Shown: positions 35,271 through 43,422 of the stretch, piece after piece | How positions within the stretch are numbered: position 1 is the stretch's first letter | How the letters are laid out: each line of letters starts with the position of its first letter | DNA from: Leisingera sp. M658 | GTDB lineage: Bacteria; Pseudomonadota; Alphaproteobacteria; Rhodobacterales; Rhodobacteraceae | Reading direction: 5' to 3' | Assembly (NCBI RefSeq): GCF_025144145.1 | Contig: NZ_CP083552.1 | Location: 31,431 to 95,430 of the forward strand | Length of the DNA: 64,000 bases | The notes under the pieces: model-generated | The model's database searches: none | Told to the model about the DNA's origin: nothing | What the model saw: the letters and a program-made list of their open reading frames with translations, nothing else | Translations under genes and position numbers: made by a program

Positions 35271-36140
35271 CTACTGGCTTTGCAGCCAATCGGCAAAGGC
35301 CTTGACGCCGGTCTGCAGACTGCTTTGCCGCGGACGCACCAGAAAATAGCCATAGTCCGTCAATGCGTGGTCCGACAGGCGGAACAGCTTGGCCTCTTCC
35401 AGCTCGCGCGCGATCAGCGCATCCATCAGCGCAATCCCCTGCCCGTCGATGACCGCCTGCACCCGCACGTTGGGGTCGGGGATGATCAGCGCATCACGGC
35501 GCGCTTGCTGCGGCAGCCCCGCCGCTTGCTGCCAATCGCTCCAGGCGTTGCTGTCATCATGGTCGCGCAGCAGCGTCATGCTGGCAACCGCCTGCGCGAT
35601 GCCCTGCCGCTCCACCTGTTCCAGCGCCGCCGCATTGCCGACGGGATAGGCCGGGCAAGGCATGAACGGGGTGATCTCCCCGTCCTCCCATTGGCCGCTG
35701 CCCCAGCGGATCGCGATATCCACGCCCTGCGCCTCCAGATCGAACAGCCGGATCATCGGCTGCAGCCGCAGCTGGATATCCGGGTGCTCTTGCATGAACG
35801 ACATCAGCCGCGGCGACAGCCAGCGGGCGGCAAAATAGGTTGAAACACCTACCGTCAGCGTGCGGCTGGAGACGCCCTTCAGCGCCAGAACCCCGGCCTC
35901 GATATCCTCGTAATGGCTTTGACAGGCGGCCAGCAGTTTCTGCCCCGCCGCAGTGATCTCCACCCCGCGGGCATTGCGCTGGAACAGGGCAAACCCCAGC
36001 TCCGCCTCCAGCGTTTTGACCTGATAGCTGACCGCGCCCTTGGTCATGTTCAGCGCCCCGGCGGCATCTGAAAAACTGCGGTGGCGGGCGATTTCAACAA
36101 ACAGCCGCAGGCTGTCGTGGTGGCGGAATTCTACAGACAT
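35271..36140 (-). CDS. LysR-family regulator (GcvA-type)
   Basis: 289 residues. The HTH (about 7-65) reads LRLFVEIARHRSFSDAAGAL and MTKGAVSYQVKTLEAELG; the effector domain contains the GcvA-like segment LEAQGVDIAIRWGSGQWEDG. GcvA-type regulators control glycine and one-carbon or antibiotic-resistance genes in other bacteria. It is divergent from the MttB-family/GcvT-like pair, which are probably its targets, across a 108-bp region. Confidence 0.92.
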   Translation of the reverse strand: MSVEFRHHDSLRLFVEIARHRSFSDAAGALNMTKGAVSYQVKTLEAELGFALFQRNARGVEITAAGQKLLAACQSHYEDIEAGVLALKGVSSRTLTVGVSTYFAARWLSPRLMSFMQEHPDIQLRLQPMIRLFDLEAQGVDIAIRWGSGQWEDGEITPFMPCPAYPVGNAAALEQVERQGIAQAVASMTLLRDHDDSNAWSDWQQAAGLPQQARRDALIIPDPNVRVQAVIDGQGIALMDALIARELEEAKLFRLSDHALTDYGYFLVRPRQSSLQTGVKAFADWLQSQ

Positions 36141-36248
36141 AAGGCAACCGTATAAATTTCCTGAACGCAGTGCACAAATAAAATCGATTGCCGGGCGCGC
36201 AGATTCCTAAAATATAGACCCCGGAACATTCACTCGGGAGGCTTCAAG

Positions 36249-37799
36249 TTGGGAAATATGAACGCTGATACGCATATCACCCAGCGCGGCCGGTCGCGCC
36301 GGGGGCGGCTGACCCGGCACAATGCACCGCAGGCAACACCTATCTACCAGCGCCGCAACATCCCCGCCTATGATCTGCTGGAGGATACTGCGCTGGCCCG
36401 GATCGAGACCCAGGCGGATTGGATCCTGGAGCATATCGGGGTTGAATTCCGCGGCGATGGTATTGCCCTCAGGCTGCTGGCCGGGGCCGGCGCAACAGTT
36501 GATGGCCCCCGCGTCCGCTTTGCGCCGGGCCATGCCCGGCAGCTCTGCGCCACCGCACCCGCCGAGTTTCAGCTGCACGGGCGGAACCCTGCCCGCACGG
36601 TCACCCTGGGCGGCAGCAATCTGGTGCTGATGCCGGGCTATGGCTCCCCCTTTGTCAGCGATCTGGCGCAGGGCCGCCGCTATGCCACGCTGGCGGATTT
36701 CGCGAATTTCGTGAAGCTATCGCATCTGTCCCCCGCGCTGCACCATTCCGGCGGCACCGTGGTAGAGCCGACGGACGTGCCGGTGAACAAACGCCATCTC
36801 GACATGGTGCTGGCGCATCTCACCCTGTCGGACAAACCGTTCATGGGCGGCGTCACCTCAGCCCAGGGCGCGCAGGACAGCATTGATATGGCGCGGTTGG
36901 CCTTTGGCGCCGGCTTCCTGGACCGCCACGCGGTGATGCAGGCCAATATCAACGTCAACTCGCCGCTGATCTATGACGAAACCATGTCCGGCGCCCTGCG
37001 CATCTACGCAGCAGCCAATCAATGCGTCTGCATCTCCCCCGCGATCTTTGCCGGCGCCATGGGGCCGCTCTCCCCCGCTGCCGTCGCCGCCCAGACCCTG
37101 GCCGAGGCGATGGCGGGCATTGCCCTCGCCCAGCTGGTGCGCCCCGGCTGCCCGGTGGTGTTCGGCAGCTTCCATTCCTCGATGAACCTGCGCAGCGGCG
37201 CGCTGACCTTCGGCTCGCCCGAGGCGAACCTCGCCACCATGGCAATCACCCAGCTGGGCCGCCGGCTGGGGGTGCCGGTGCGGTCGGGCGGCGGCCAGGT
37301 CACCGCTTCAAACGCACCCGACGGCCAGGCGATGCAGGACAGCGCCGGGGCGATGTGGGCGACGCTGCTGTCGGGTGGTCATCAGGTCTGGCACGCGGCG
37401 GGCTGGCTCGAAGGCGGGCTGGTGATGTCTTACGAGAAATTCATCATGGACCTCGACCACTGCGGCGCGATGCTGAAGATGCTGCAGGGGTTCACCGTGG
37501 AAGACGAGGATTTTGGCCGCGATGCCTACGGCGAGGCCGGGCCGGGCGAGAACTTCCTGTCCACCGGCCACACCCTGCGTCACTACACCACCGCCAATTA
37601 TGAACCGCAGATCCCCGATGCCGGCCCCTACGAGACCTGGGAGGAAAACGGCCGCCTGACTGCGGATCAGCGCGCAACGGCACGCTGGCAGCAGATGCTG
37701 GCAGAGTATCAGCCGCCGCCGATGCCGGACAGCACCTGCACCGCCCTGAATGACTTCGTGGCACAGCGCAAAGCCGCCATGCCCGACGAATGGTATTGA
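36249..37799 (+). CDS. Trimethylamine methyltransferase (MttB) superfamily protein
   Basis: 516 residues if TTG is used (GGAGG seven bases upstream); the ATG three codons later is also possible. The sequence covers the complete MttB fold, with YDLLEDTALARIETQADWIL early and GGTVVEPTDVPVNKRHLDMV and SAQGAQDSIDMARLAFG mid-protein. There is no in-frame amber readthrough, so it belongs to the non-pyrrolysine group that demethylates quaternary amines such as glycine betaine in known cases. The usual corrinoid protein gene is missing next to it; a GcvT-like gene follows instead after 14 bp. Substrate unknown. Confidence 0.88.
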   Translation: MGNMNADTHITQRGRSRRGRLTRHNAPQATPIYQRRNIPAYDLLEDTALARIETQADWILEHIGVEFRGDGIALRLLAGAGATVDGPRVRFAPGHARQLCATAPAEFQLHGRNPARTVTLGGSNLVLMPGYGSPFVSDLAQGRRYATLADFANFVKLSHLSPALHHSGGTVVEPTDVPVNKRHLDMVLAHLTLSDKPFMGGVTSAQGAQDSIDMARLAFGAGFLDRHAVMQANINVNSPLIYDETMSGALRIYAAANQCVCISPAIFAGAMGPLSPAAVAAQTLAEAMAGIALAQLVRPGCPVVFGSFHSSMNLRSGALTFGSPEANLATMAITQLGRRLGVPVRSGGGQVTASNAPDGQAMQDSAGAMWATLLSGGHQVWHAAGWLEGGLVMSYEKFIMDLDHCGAMLKMLQGFTVEDEDFGRDAYGEAGPGENFLSTGHTLRHYTTANYEPQIPDAGPYETWEENGRLTADQRATARWQQMLAEYQPPPMPDSTCTALNDFVAQRKAAMPDEWY

Positions 37800-37813
37800 A
37801 AAAGGACCATAAG

Positions 37814-38905
37814 ATGACCGCAGAACTGAGCCGCACATCGGCGCTTGCCTCCCGCCACACCGCCCTTGGATCGGGACTGGAGGACTGGAACGGCATGGGC
37901 ACCGCCTGGAGCTACAGCACCGACCCGAACGACGAACACGACGCGGTGCGCGAACGGGCCGGCATGTTCGACATGTCGCCGCTGAAAAAGGTCTTTGTGC
38001 GCGGCTCTGACGCGCAGGCCGTGCTCGACCACCTGACCACCCGCGACCTTAGCAAAGTCACCCCGGGCAAGGCCGCCTACCTGTGTGTTCTGACCGAGGA
38101 TGGCGGCATCGCAGACGATGCCATCGTGTCGAACAACGGCGGCGATGAATGGATGATCGTGCATGGCTCCGGCGATACCATGGCCCTGCTTCAGGCTTCC
38201 GCCGAAGGCCGCGACGTGTTCGTGGAATTCACCGACGATCTGCATGACATCTCGGTCCAAGGCCCGGCCGCACTGGAAATCCTGAATGCCCATTGCGGCA
38301 CCGATCTGGCCGCATTGGGATACTTCGAACATACCCCGGCCACCCTGTTCGGCCATCCCTGCCGGATTTCACGCACAGGTTACTCCGGCGAGCGCGGCTA
38401 TGAGATCTTTGCCGGTTCCGCAGCAGTCACCGATATCTGGGACCAGCTGGCGGCGGGTGGCGTGATGCCCTGTTCTTTCACTGCGCTGGACAAGGTGCGG
38501 ATTGAGGCCGGGCTGCTGTTCTATGGCTACGACATGACAGCGGACAACACCCCTTGGGAAGTTGGCCTGGGCTTCACCGTCAGCGCGTCCAAGAACAACT
38601 TCCGCGGCAAAGACGCCCTGATGGCGGCAAAGGACGCTGCGAAGATCCGTAATGTCTGCCTCGATATCAATCACCCGGACATGGTTGAGGGCGGCGAGAC
38701 GCTGCTGCTGGACGGCGAACAGGTCGGCGTGATCAACAGCCCCTGCTATTCGCACCGTTTGGGCAAATCCCTGGCATTGGCCCATATCCGCCCCGGCATC
38801 GCCATCGGCACCGTTCTGCAGGTCGCCGGCGGCACCCTGGAAACCACGGCAATCGTGACGCAAAGCCCGGTCTACGACCCGCAAAAAACCCGCACCCACG
38901 GCTGA
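37814..38905 (+). CDS. GcvT-like folate-dependent aminomethyltransferase family protein
   Basis: 363 residues from the ATG after AAAAGGACC. GcvT fold features are VRERAGMFDMSPLKKVFVRG, DDLHDISVQGPAALEIL, the RTGYSGERGYEIFAG segment and EAGLLFYGYDMTADNTPWEV, with a C-terminal barrel (about 280-355). These proteins move a methyl or methylene group to tetrahydrofolate. Lying directly behind the MttB-family gene it probably takes the one-carbon unit from the same methylated substrate. It is too divergent to name as glycine-cleavage GcvT or DMSP demethylase. Confidence 0.88.
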   Translation: MTAELSRTSALASRHTALGSGLEDWNGMGTAWSYSTDPNDEHDAVRERAGMFDMSPLKKVFVRGSDAQAVLDHLTTRDLSKVTPGKAAYLCVLTEDGGIADDAIVSNNGGDEWMIVHGSGDTMALLQASAEGRDVFVEFTDDLHDISVQGPAALEILNAHCGTDLAALGYFEHTPATLFGHPCRISRTGYSGERGYEIFAGSAAVTDIWDQLAAGGVMPCSFTALDKVRIEAGLLFYGYDMTADNTPWEVGLGFTVSASKNNFRGKDALMAAKDAAKIRNVCLDINHPDMVEGGETLLLDGEQVGVINSPCYSHRLGKSLALAHIRPGIAIGTVLQVAGGTLETTAIVTQSPVYDPQKTRTHG

Positions 38906-38924
38906 CCCGTCCTGCAGAACGGCA

Positions 38925-38953
38925 GAGGGCGGGCACCTGAACTGCCCGCCCTC
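38925..38953. terminator. Bidirectional hairpin between convergent genes
   Basis: A perfect 11-bp stem (GAGGGCGGGCA / TGCCCGCCCTC) with a 7-base loop lies between the GcvT-like gene and the convergent aminotransferase gene. No T run is present on either side. Confidence 0.65.
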
Positions 38954-38959
38954 CGCGCC

Positions 38960-40081
38960 CTAGCCCTGCGCCGCCAAAAACGCCGACACCCGCGCCAGGC
39001 CTTCCTGCAGGATCTCCGCCCCGTTGGCATAGCCGATGCGCACATAACCTTCCATGCCCAGGGCCGACCCCGGCGTGAACATCACCCCCGTCTGCTGCAG
39101 CAGCGCCACGCAGAAATCACGCGATGCCATGGGCAGATCGTATTTCAGCAACGCGGTGGTGCCCGAGCGCGGCCTCACCCAGGATATCCGCAGCTCCCGG
39201 TCCACCCAGGCGGCAAGGATCGCCAGATTGCCGCGGGTGATGCGCTGGCTGCGCGCCAGAACCTGATCGCGGTTCTCCAGCGCCAGCGCGGCAAAATGGT
39301 CGTTGATCATGCCCACCGAAATCGTGTCGTAATCGCGGTGAACAGACACCGCCCCGATAACCTCCTGCGGCGCCGCAATCCAGCCCAGCCGCAGCCCCGC
39401 CAGGGAATAAGCCTTGGACATGCCACCCGTCGAAATCCCCTTTTCATAGATATCCGCAATCGAGGCGGTGATGCCGTCCCCCTCCTGATCGGTGCCGCGA
39501 TAAACCTCGTCGCACAGGATCCAGGCGCCGGCCGCACGGGCAATACCGGCGATCTCCTCCAGCATCCCCCGGTCCATCAGCGCACCGGTGGGATTGTTGG
39601 GATTGCTGATGGCAATCAGCCTGGTATCCGCCGTGACCAGGGCCCGCAGCGCATCCAGATCCGGCAGAAACCCGTCTTCTTCGCGCAGCTGCAACTGATG
39701 TACATCGGCGCCGATACTGGCCGGGATCGAATAATGCTGCTGATACGCCGGCACCACCGCCACCACGCGGTCGCCGCGCGACACCAGCGCCTTATGCACC
39801 AGCATATTGGCGCCGATGGTGCCATGGGTGACAATGGTGTTTTCCACCTCCTGCCGCGTGTACAGCGCCGCAATGGCGCGGCGCAGCCGGTCCGAGCCCT
39901 CAATGGCGCCATAGGTCATCTTCATGCCCAGCAGATCAGACAGGTCTGCGGGGGTCTTGCCCGCCAGCTGCAGCAGCTCAGCGATGGTCAGGCTTTCAAC
40001 ACAGGTTTCAGCCAGATTCCATTCGCATTTGGTCTCCCATTCGTTCATCCAGATTTCGACGCCAAAGGGATCTATATGCAT
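38960..40081 (-). CDS. PLP-dependent aminotransferase (class I/II)
   Basis: 373 residues. Motifs are THGTIGANMLVHKALVSRGD, the conserved AISNPNNPTGALMDRGML, the ILCDEVYRG site and the PLP lysine in STGGMSKAYSLAGLRLGWIA. The C-terminal end carries YVRIGYANGAEIL. It is monocistronic, divergent from a LuxR-type gene. It may act on an amino acid related to the one-carbon pair next door, but that is only suggested by position. Confidence 0.9.
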   Translation of the reverse strand: MHIDPFGVEIWMNEWETKCEWNLAETCVESLTIAELLQLAGKTPADLSDLLGMKMTYGAIEGSDRLRRAIAALYTRQEVENTIVTHGTIGANMLVHKALVSRGDRVVAVVPAYQQHYSIPASIGADVHQLQLREEDGFLPDLDALRALVTADTRLIAISNPNNPTGALMDRGMLEEIAGIARAAGAWILCDEVYRGTDQEGDGITASIADIYEKGISTGGMSKAYSLAGLRLGWIAAPQEVIGAVSVHRDYDTISVGMINDHFAALALENRDQVLARSQRITRGNLAILAAWVDRELRISWVRPRSGTTALLKYDLPMASRDFCVALLQQTGVMFTPGSALGMEGYVRIGYANGAEILQEGLARVSAFLAAQG

Positions 40082-40213
40082 GATTTATGTCCTTAACTTC
40101 CTGCGCAGATGCCGCCCCCGACCCTAGGCGGCTTTGCCCGCCCCTGCCATCATCCCCAAGGATGATGCGCCGCGCGCCCCGCCGTGCTATGGCGCCCGGA
40201 CCGGGAGGGGACT

Positions 40214-41032
40214 GTGGAATTCCAAGACACTGACATCGCAGCGGCGGCCCAGGCGCTGGCCAGGGTCATTGACGGCCATGGCGGCGCGCCGTACCTGATC
40301 GCCGCCGCCGGCCATCTGCTGCCCTTCACCGCCGCTTTCTGCGTCGTCAACCGCAAGGGCCAGTGTCCTGTTTACCTGTGCGACACCTATCCCGAAGGCG
40401 GCGCCAAGGAGGCGGTGCAGCTTTATGCCCGCAGCACTTATCTGCTCAATCCGGTCTATAACGCAATCCTCGACGGGCTGCCGCCGGGGCTGTACCGGAT
40501 GGCCGATCTGGCACCCGACAATTGGAATCTCTCCGCTGAAGCCGCCGGCGTTCTGGCCGAGGACGCCGAGGAAATCGGCTACCGCACCCCCGGCTGGCCT
40601 GCCGGGCTGCAGGAACTCACCCTGCTGGCGGCGCTGCCAGAGGATGCCATGGGCGAGATCAGCTTTGCCCGTCCCGCCGCCGAGGGCGGTTTTCCGGATG
40701 ATCTGCAGGCCCGGCTGCGCCCTTTTCTGCCGCTGTTTGCGGCTGCCTTCCGCCGGCTTTGGTCCCGCCATACGGACAGCCCGGCCCCGGCAGAACCGGA
40801 GCGGAAACTGCAGGACTTCGCCCGCAGCACCCTGTCCCCGCGCGAGGCAGAGATTGTGCAGCTGATCCTTAAGGGGCATTCCAGCCTGTCAATCAGCCTG
40901 ACCCTGGGGATTGCTCTGCCAACAGTCAAAACCCACCGCAGGAACGCCTATGCCAAACTGGGCATCAGCACCCAGCAGCAGCTGTTCAACGCCTTCCTGC
41001 ACTGGCAGGCCAAGACCCGGCAGCGGTCTTAG
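40214..41032 (+). CDS. LuxR-family HTH transcriptional regulator
   Basis: 272 residues from a GTG preceded by GGGAGGGG. The N-terminal two thirds (about 1-195) are an unrecognised sensing region without an obvious autoinducer domain. The C-terminal LuxR HTH (about 208-265) reads LSPREAEIVQLILKGHSSLS and LPTVKTHRRNAYAKLGI. No receiver Asp pattern is seen. It is divergent from the aminotransferase gene and may control it. Its TAG stop codon is one of the direct repeats made by the downstream IS, which entered exactly at the end of the gene. Confidence 0.87.
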   Translation: MEFQDTDIAAAAQALARVIDGHGGAPYLIAAAGHLLPFTAAFCVVNRKGQCPVYLCDTYPEGGAKEAVQLYARSTYLLNPVYNAILDGLPPGLYRMADLAPDNWNLSAEAAGVLAEDAEEIGYRTPGWPAGLQELTLLAALPEDAMGEISFARPAAEGGFPDDLQARLRPFLPLFAAAFRRLWSRHTDSPAPAEPERKLQDFARSTLSPREAEIVQLILKGHSSLSISLTLGIALPTVKTHRRNAYAKLGISTQQQLFNAFLHWQAKTRQRS

Positions 41033-41082
41033 GGCCAGGACCCATTGATTTCCGGTGGGTGGTGTGATTCACGGTTCGAAAA

Positions 41083-41893
41083 ATGAGCGGTGATATGTCT
41101 GATCTTTTCTGGCTGACGGACGCGCAGATGGCCCGTCTTGAGCCTTATTTTCCGAAGTCCCACGGTAAGCCGCGTGTTGATGACCGGCGTGTTCTGAGCG
41201 GAATTATCTTCATCAATCGCAATGGCTTGCGCTGGCGTGATGCTCCCAAAGATTACGGCCCGCACAAGACTTTGTACAACCGTTGGAAGCGGTGGAGCGA
41301 CAAAGGCATCTTTGCCCAGATGATGGCCGGTCTGGCTGCTGATCACGGTGAGGAAAAGACCGTGATGATCCCCTCTCGGGACATCACCTCGTGATGCCCT
41401 GCCGGGCAATGGACGCAACTTACCTGAAAGCACACCGTACGGCCTCCAGTCTTGGGGTTAAAAAGGGGGGCGTGGGCGCCTGATCGGGCGCACTAAGGGC
41501 GGCATGAACACTAAGCTGCACGCAATCTGTGACAGCCAGGGGCGTCCACTGAACCTGTTCGTGACCGCCGGACAGGTCAGTGATTACACCGGTGCAAAGG
41601 CGCTGCTAAGTGGCCTGCCTGACGTCCAATGGCTTCTCGGAGATCGCGGGTATGATGCCGATTGGTTTAGAGAAGCGTTGAAAGACAAAGGGATACGCGC
41701 CTGCATCCCCGGTCGAAAGCAGCGCAAGAAAGCCATCAGATACGACAAGCGCCGGTACAAGCGGCGCAACCGCATTGAGATTATGTTCGGCAGGCTGAAG
41801 GACTGGCGGCGGGTTGCAACACGATACGACAGATGCCCAAAAGTCTTCCTGTCAGCAATCGCGCTTGCAGCCCTCGTTATCTACTGGCTTTGA
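41083..41893 (+). pseudogene. IS427-type transposase in pieces, copy 2
   Basis: Same layout as copy 1: first frame 41083-41394, a short middle frame starting at 41409 (MDATYLKAHRTASSLGVKKG), and the C-terminal frame with ATG at 41504 running to 41893. The first frame is broken by the palindromic repeat at 41370-41412, and a -1 shift at the A5G6 run (41460-41470) is needed to enter the last frame. It differs from copy 1 by Leu instead of Gln in the DLFW(L/Q)TDAQ segment. Because both copies carry the same break, the element probably moved with help from another transposase. Confidence 0.8.
41370..41412. repeat. Palindromic REP-like repeat inside IS copy 2
   Basis: Identical to the unit in IS copy 1 in the opposite orientation. 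It is inserted where the transposase codons for the catalytic Asp segment are expected and introduces a TGA and a frame change. Confidence 0.8.
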
Positions 41894-41912
41894 AACTCAA
41901 TGAGGCCAGAGC

Positions 41913-42839
41913 CTAGAGGCTGCTGTTCATTTGAGCCTGCATACTTTCGATGGACTGGCAAAGCCGGGTGGTGAAGGCCTGTGAGGTCAGGGATTGTGCC
42001 GCGTAGCCCGGTGTTAGTATCGAAACACCGGTGCTGATCCGGGGGCGGAACCGGCGAATCACCAGGCCGGCCGTGGTCTGGCGCTGCTGCAGGCAGCCGT
42101 AGGCGGTGATCATGTCGCAAATCATGTAGCACATACCCGCTGCAACGAATTGCAGGCCCGGCGTCCAGGTGCGCAGCTCCAGCCGTTTGCGGAACCGGCA
42201 GCCGCTCCTGTGAAATGCGGCCTCTGTCCGGGCCGTCAGCGGGTGTTCGTCGAACAACGCGGCCATCGGCTGCCCGTCCAGATCCTGCGGTGTAATCTCT
42301 TCGGCGGCTGCAAGCGGATCGTCGGCAGGAAGCACGCAGACGCATTCGAGATCGAAATCCATCTGCCGGACCGAGGGGCGCGGCACCGGTGTTTCGGCAA
42401 ATCCGATGTCGAATTGCTGCGACGCGATCAGATCCTCGATCACATCCGACGAGCGCATGATCAGCGAGACCTCCAGCTCATCCTTGCCTTGAAGAAAATC
42501 CGTTAGAATCCGCGGCATGAAAAGCCCCGCTGCCGCCGGGTGGCAAGCGATGCGCAGCCTGCCGGCCTCGTGCGAGCGGATTTTGCTCACCGTGCGCTCG
42601 ATCCGCTCAATGCGTTCAAGGACGGTCTCGCATTCCTCCAGAAAGAACCGGGCTTCCGGGGTCGGGATCAGTTTTCCCTGCTCGCGGACAAACAGGCTGA
42701 AGCCCAGCTCCCCCTCCAGCGTCGAGATCATGGTGCTGACGGCGGGCTGGGTGCGCCCGACGGTGCGCGCGGCCTGGGAGATGGAGCCGCTGCGCATGAC
42801 CTCGCGAAAGGTGAAGATCTGGCGGATTGAGAAATTCAT
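41913..42839 (-). CDS. LysR-family transcriptional regulator
   Basis: 308 residues. The HTH (about 5-62) has FTFREVMRSGSISQAARTV and QPAVSTMISTLEGELGFSLF; an effector domain follows. It is divergent from the TRAP/dehydrogenase operon across 112 bp and almost surely controls it. The 3' end touches the IS: the TAG stop uses the last IS base. The C-terminus (MQAQMNSSL) is intact. Confidence 0.92.
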   Translation of the reverse strand: MNFSIRQIFTFREVMRSGSISQAARTVGRTQPAVSTMISTLEGELGFSLFVREQGKLIPTPEARFFLEECETVLERIERIERTVSKIRSHEAGRLRIACHPAAAGLFMPRILTDFLQGKDELEVSLIMRSSDVIEDLIASQQFDIGFAETPVPRPSVRQMDFDLECVCVLPADDPLAAAEEITPQDLDGQPMAALFDEHPLTARTEAAFHRSGCRFRKRLELRTWTPGLQFVAAGMCYMICDMITAYGCLQQRQTTAGLVIRRFRPRISTGVSILTPGYAAQSLTSQAFTTRLCQSIESMQAQMNSSL

Positions 42840-42951
42840 GGCATAGGTATCAAGGCAATTTATGGAGTCACAGATATTTTGAAATTGATCTTATGCCCCT
42901 TGTCCAGCCAAATCCGCCAAACCCGGTGAGGGGACACCGGAAGGAGGACAG

Positions 42952-43422
42952 ATGGACACATTTTCAAAATATCTGCTGACCGGGCTGATCTGCCTGGTGG
43001 CCCTGGGCCAGTTCGTTCAGGTGGTCACCCGCTATTTGCTGCAGATCCCGGTGATGGGGCTGGAGGAAACCATGCTCTACCCCACTGTCTGGCTCTATCT
43101 TCTGGGGGCCGTCAACGCCTCGCGCGAGGACACCCACATCCGTGCCAACGTGCTGGAAATCGCCATCAAGACAGAGCGCGGCCATACCGTGCTGGCGATC
43201 ATCGGCGAGGTTATCAGCCTGACGGTCGGCCTGTGGCTGCTGAGCTGGGCGTGGGAGTACACGCAATATGCCTGGCGGGTCTGGAAGGAGAGCCCGACGC
43301 TGTACCTGCCGACATTCTTTTCCGAAGTGGCGCTGGCGGCCGGACTGGCCCTGATGATGCTCTACACCGCGGTGCATTTGCTGCGCCATATCAACGACCT
43401 GCGCGCCGGAGCTGCACAATGA
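42952..43422 (+). CDS. TRAP transporter small permease (DctQ-like)
   Basis: 156 residues, four predicted membrane helices. The DctQ pattern includes VTRYLLQIPVMGLEETMLYP and a conserved RANVLEIAI segment. GGAGGACAG precedes the ATG. First gene of the operon; its stop overlaps the dctM start (ATGA). Partner of the DctM and DctP proteins encoded downstream. Confidence 0.93.
   Translation: MDTFSKYLLTGLICLVALGQFVQVVTRYLLQIPVMGLEETMLYPTVWLYLLGAVNASREDTHIRANVLEIAIKTERGHTVLAIIGEVISLTVGLWLLSWAWEYTQYAWRVWKESPTLYLPTFFSEVALAAGLALMMLYTAVHLLRHINDLRAGAAQ

Larger units (their letters stand above)
41033..41913 (+). mobile_element. IS5-family (IS427-type) insertion sequence, copy 2
   Basis: An 881-bp element, inverted relative to copy 1. 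Its ends are GGCCAGGACCCATTGA and, at the right, the complement of GGCTCTGGCCTCATTGA. Direct repeats TAG flank it (41030-41032 and 41914-41916). The left TAG is the stop of the LuxR gene; the right one, read on the other strand with the last IS base, gives the stop of the convergent LysR gene. Without the IS the two genes would overlap at their stop codons (CTTAGAGG). Confidence 0.93.

Noticed and set aside
22110..41913. Composite transposon mobilised by the two IS copies
   Set aside because: Each copy has its own 3-bp target repeats on both sides, so two independent insertions explain the structure better.
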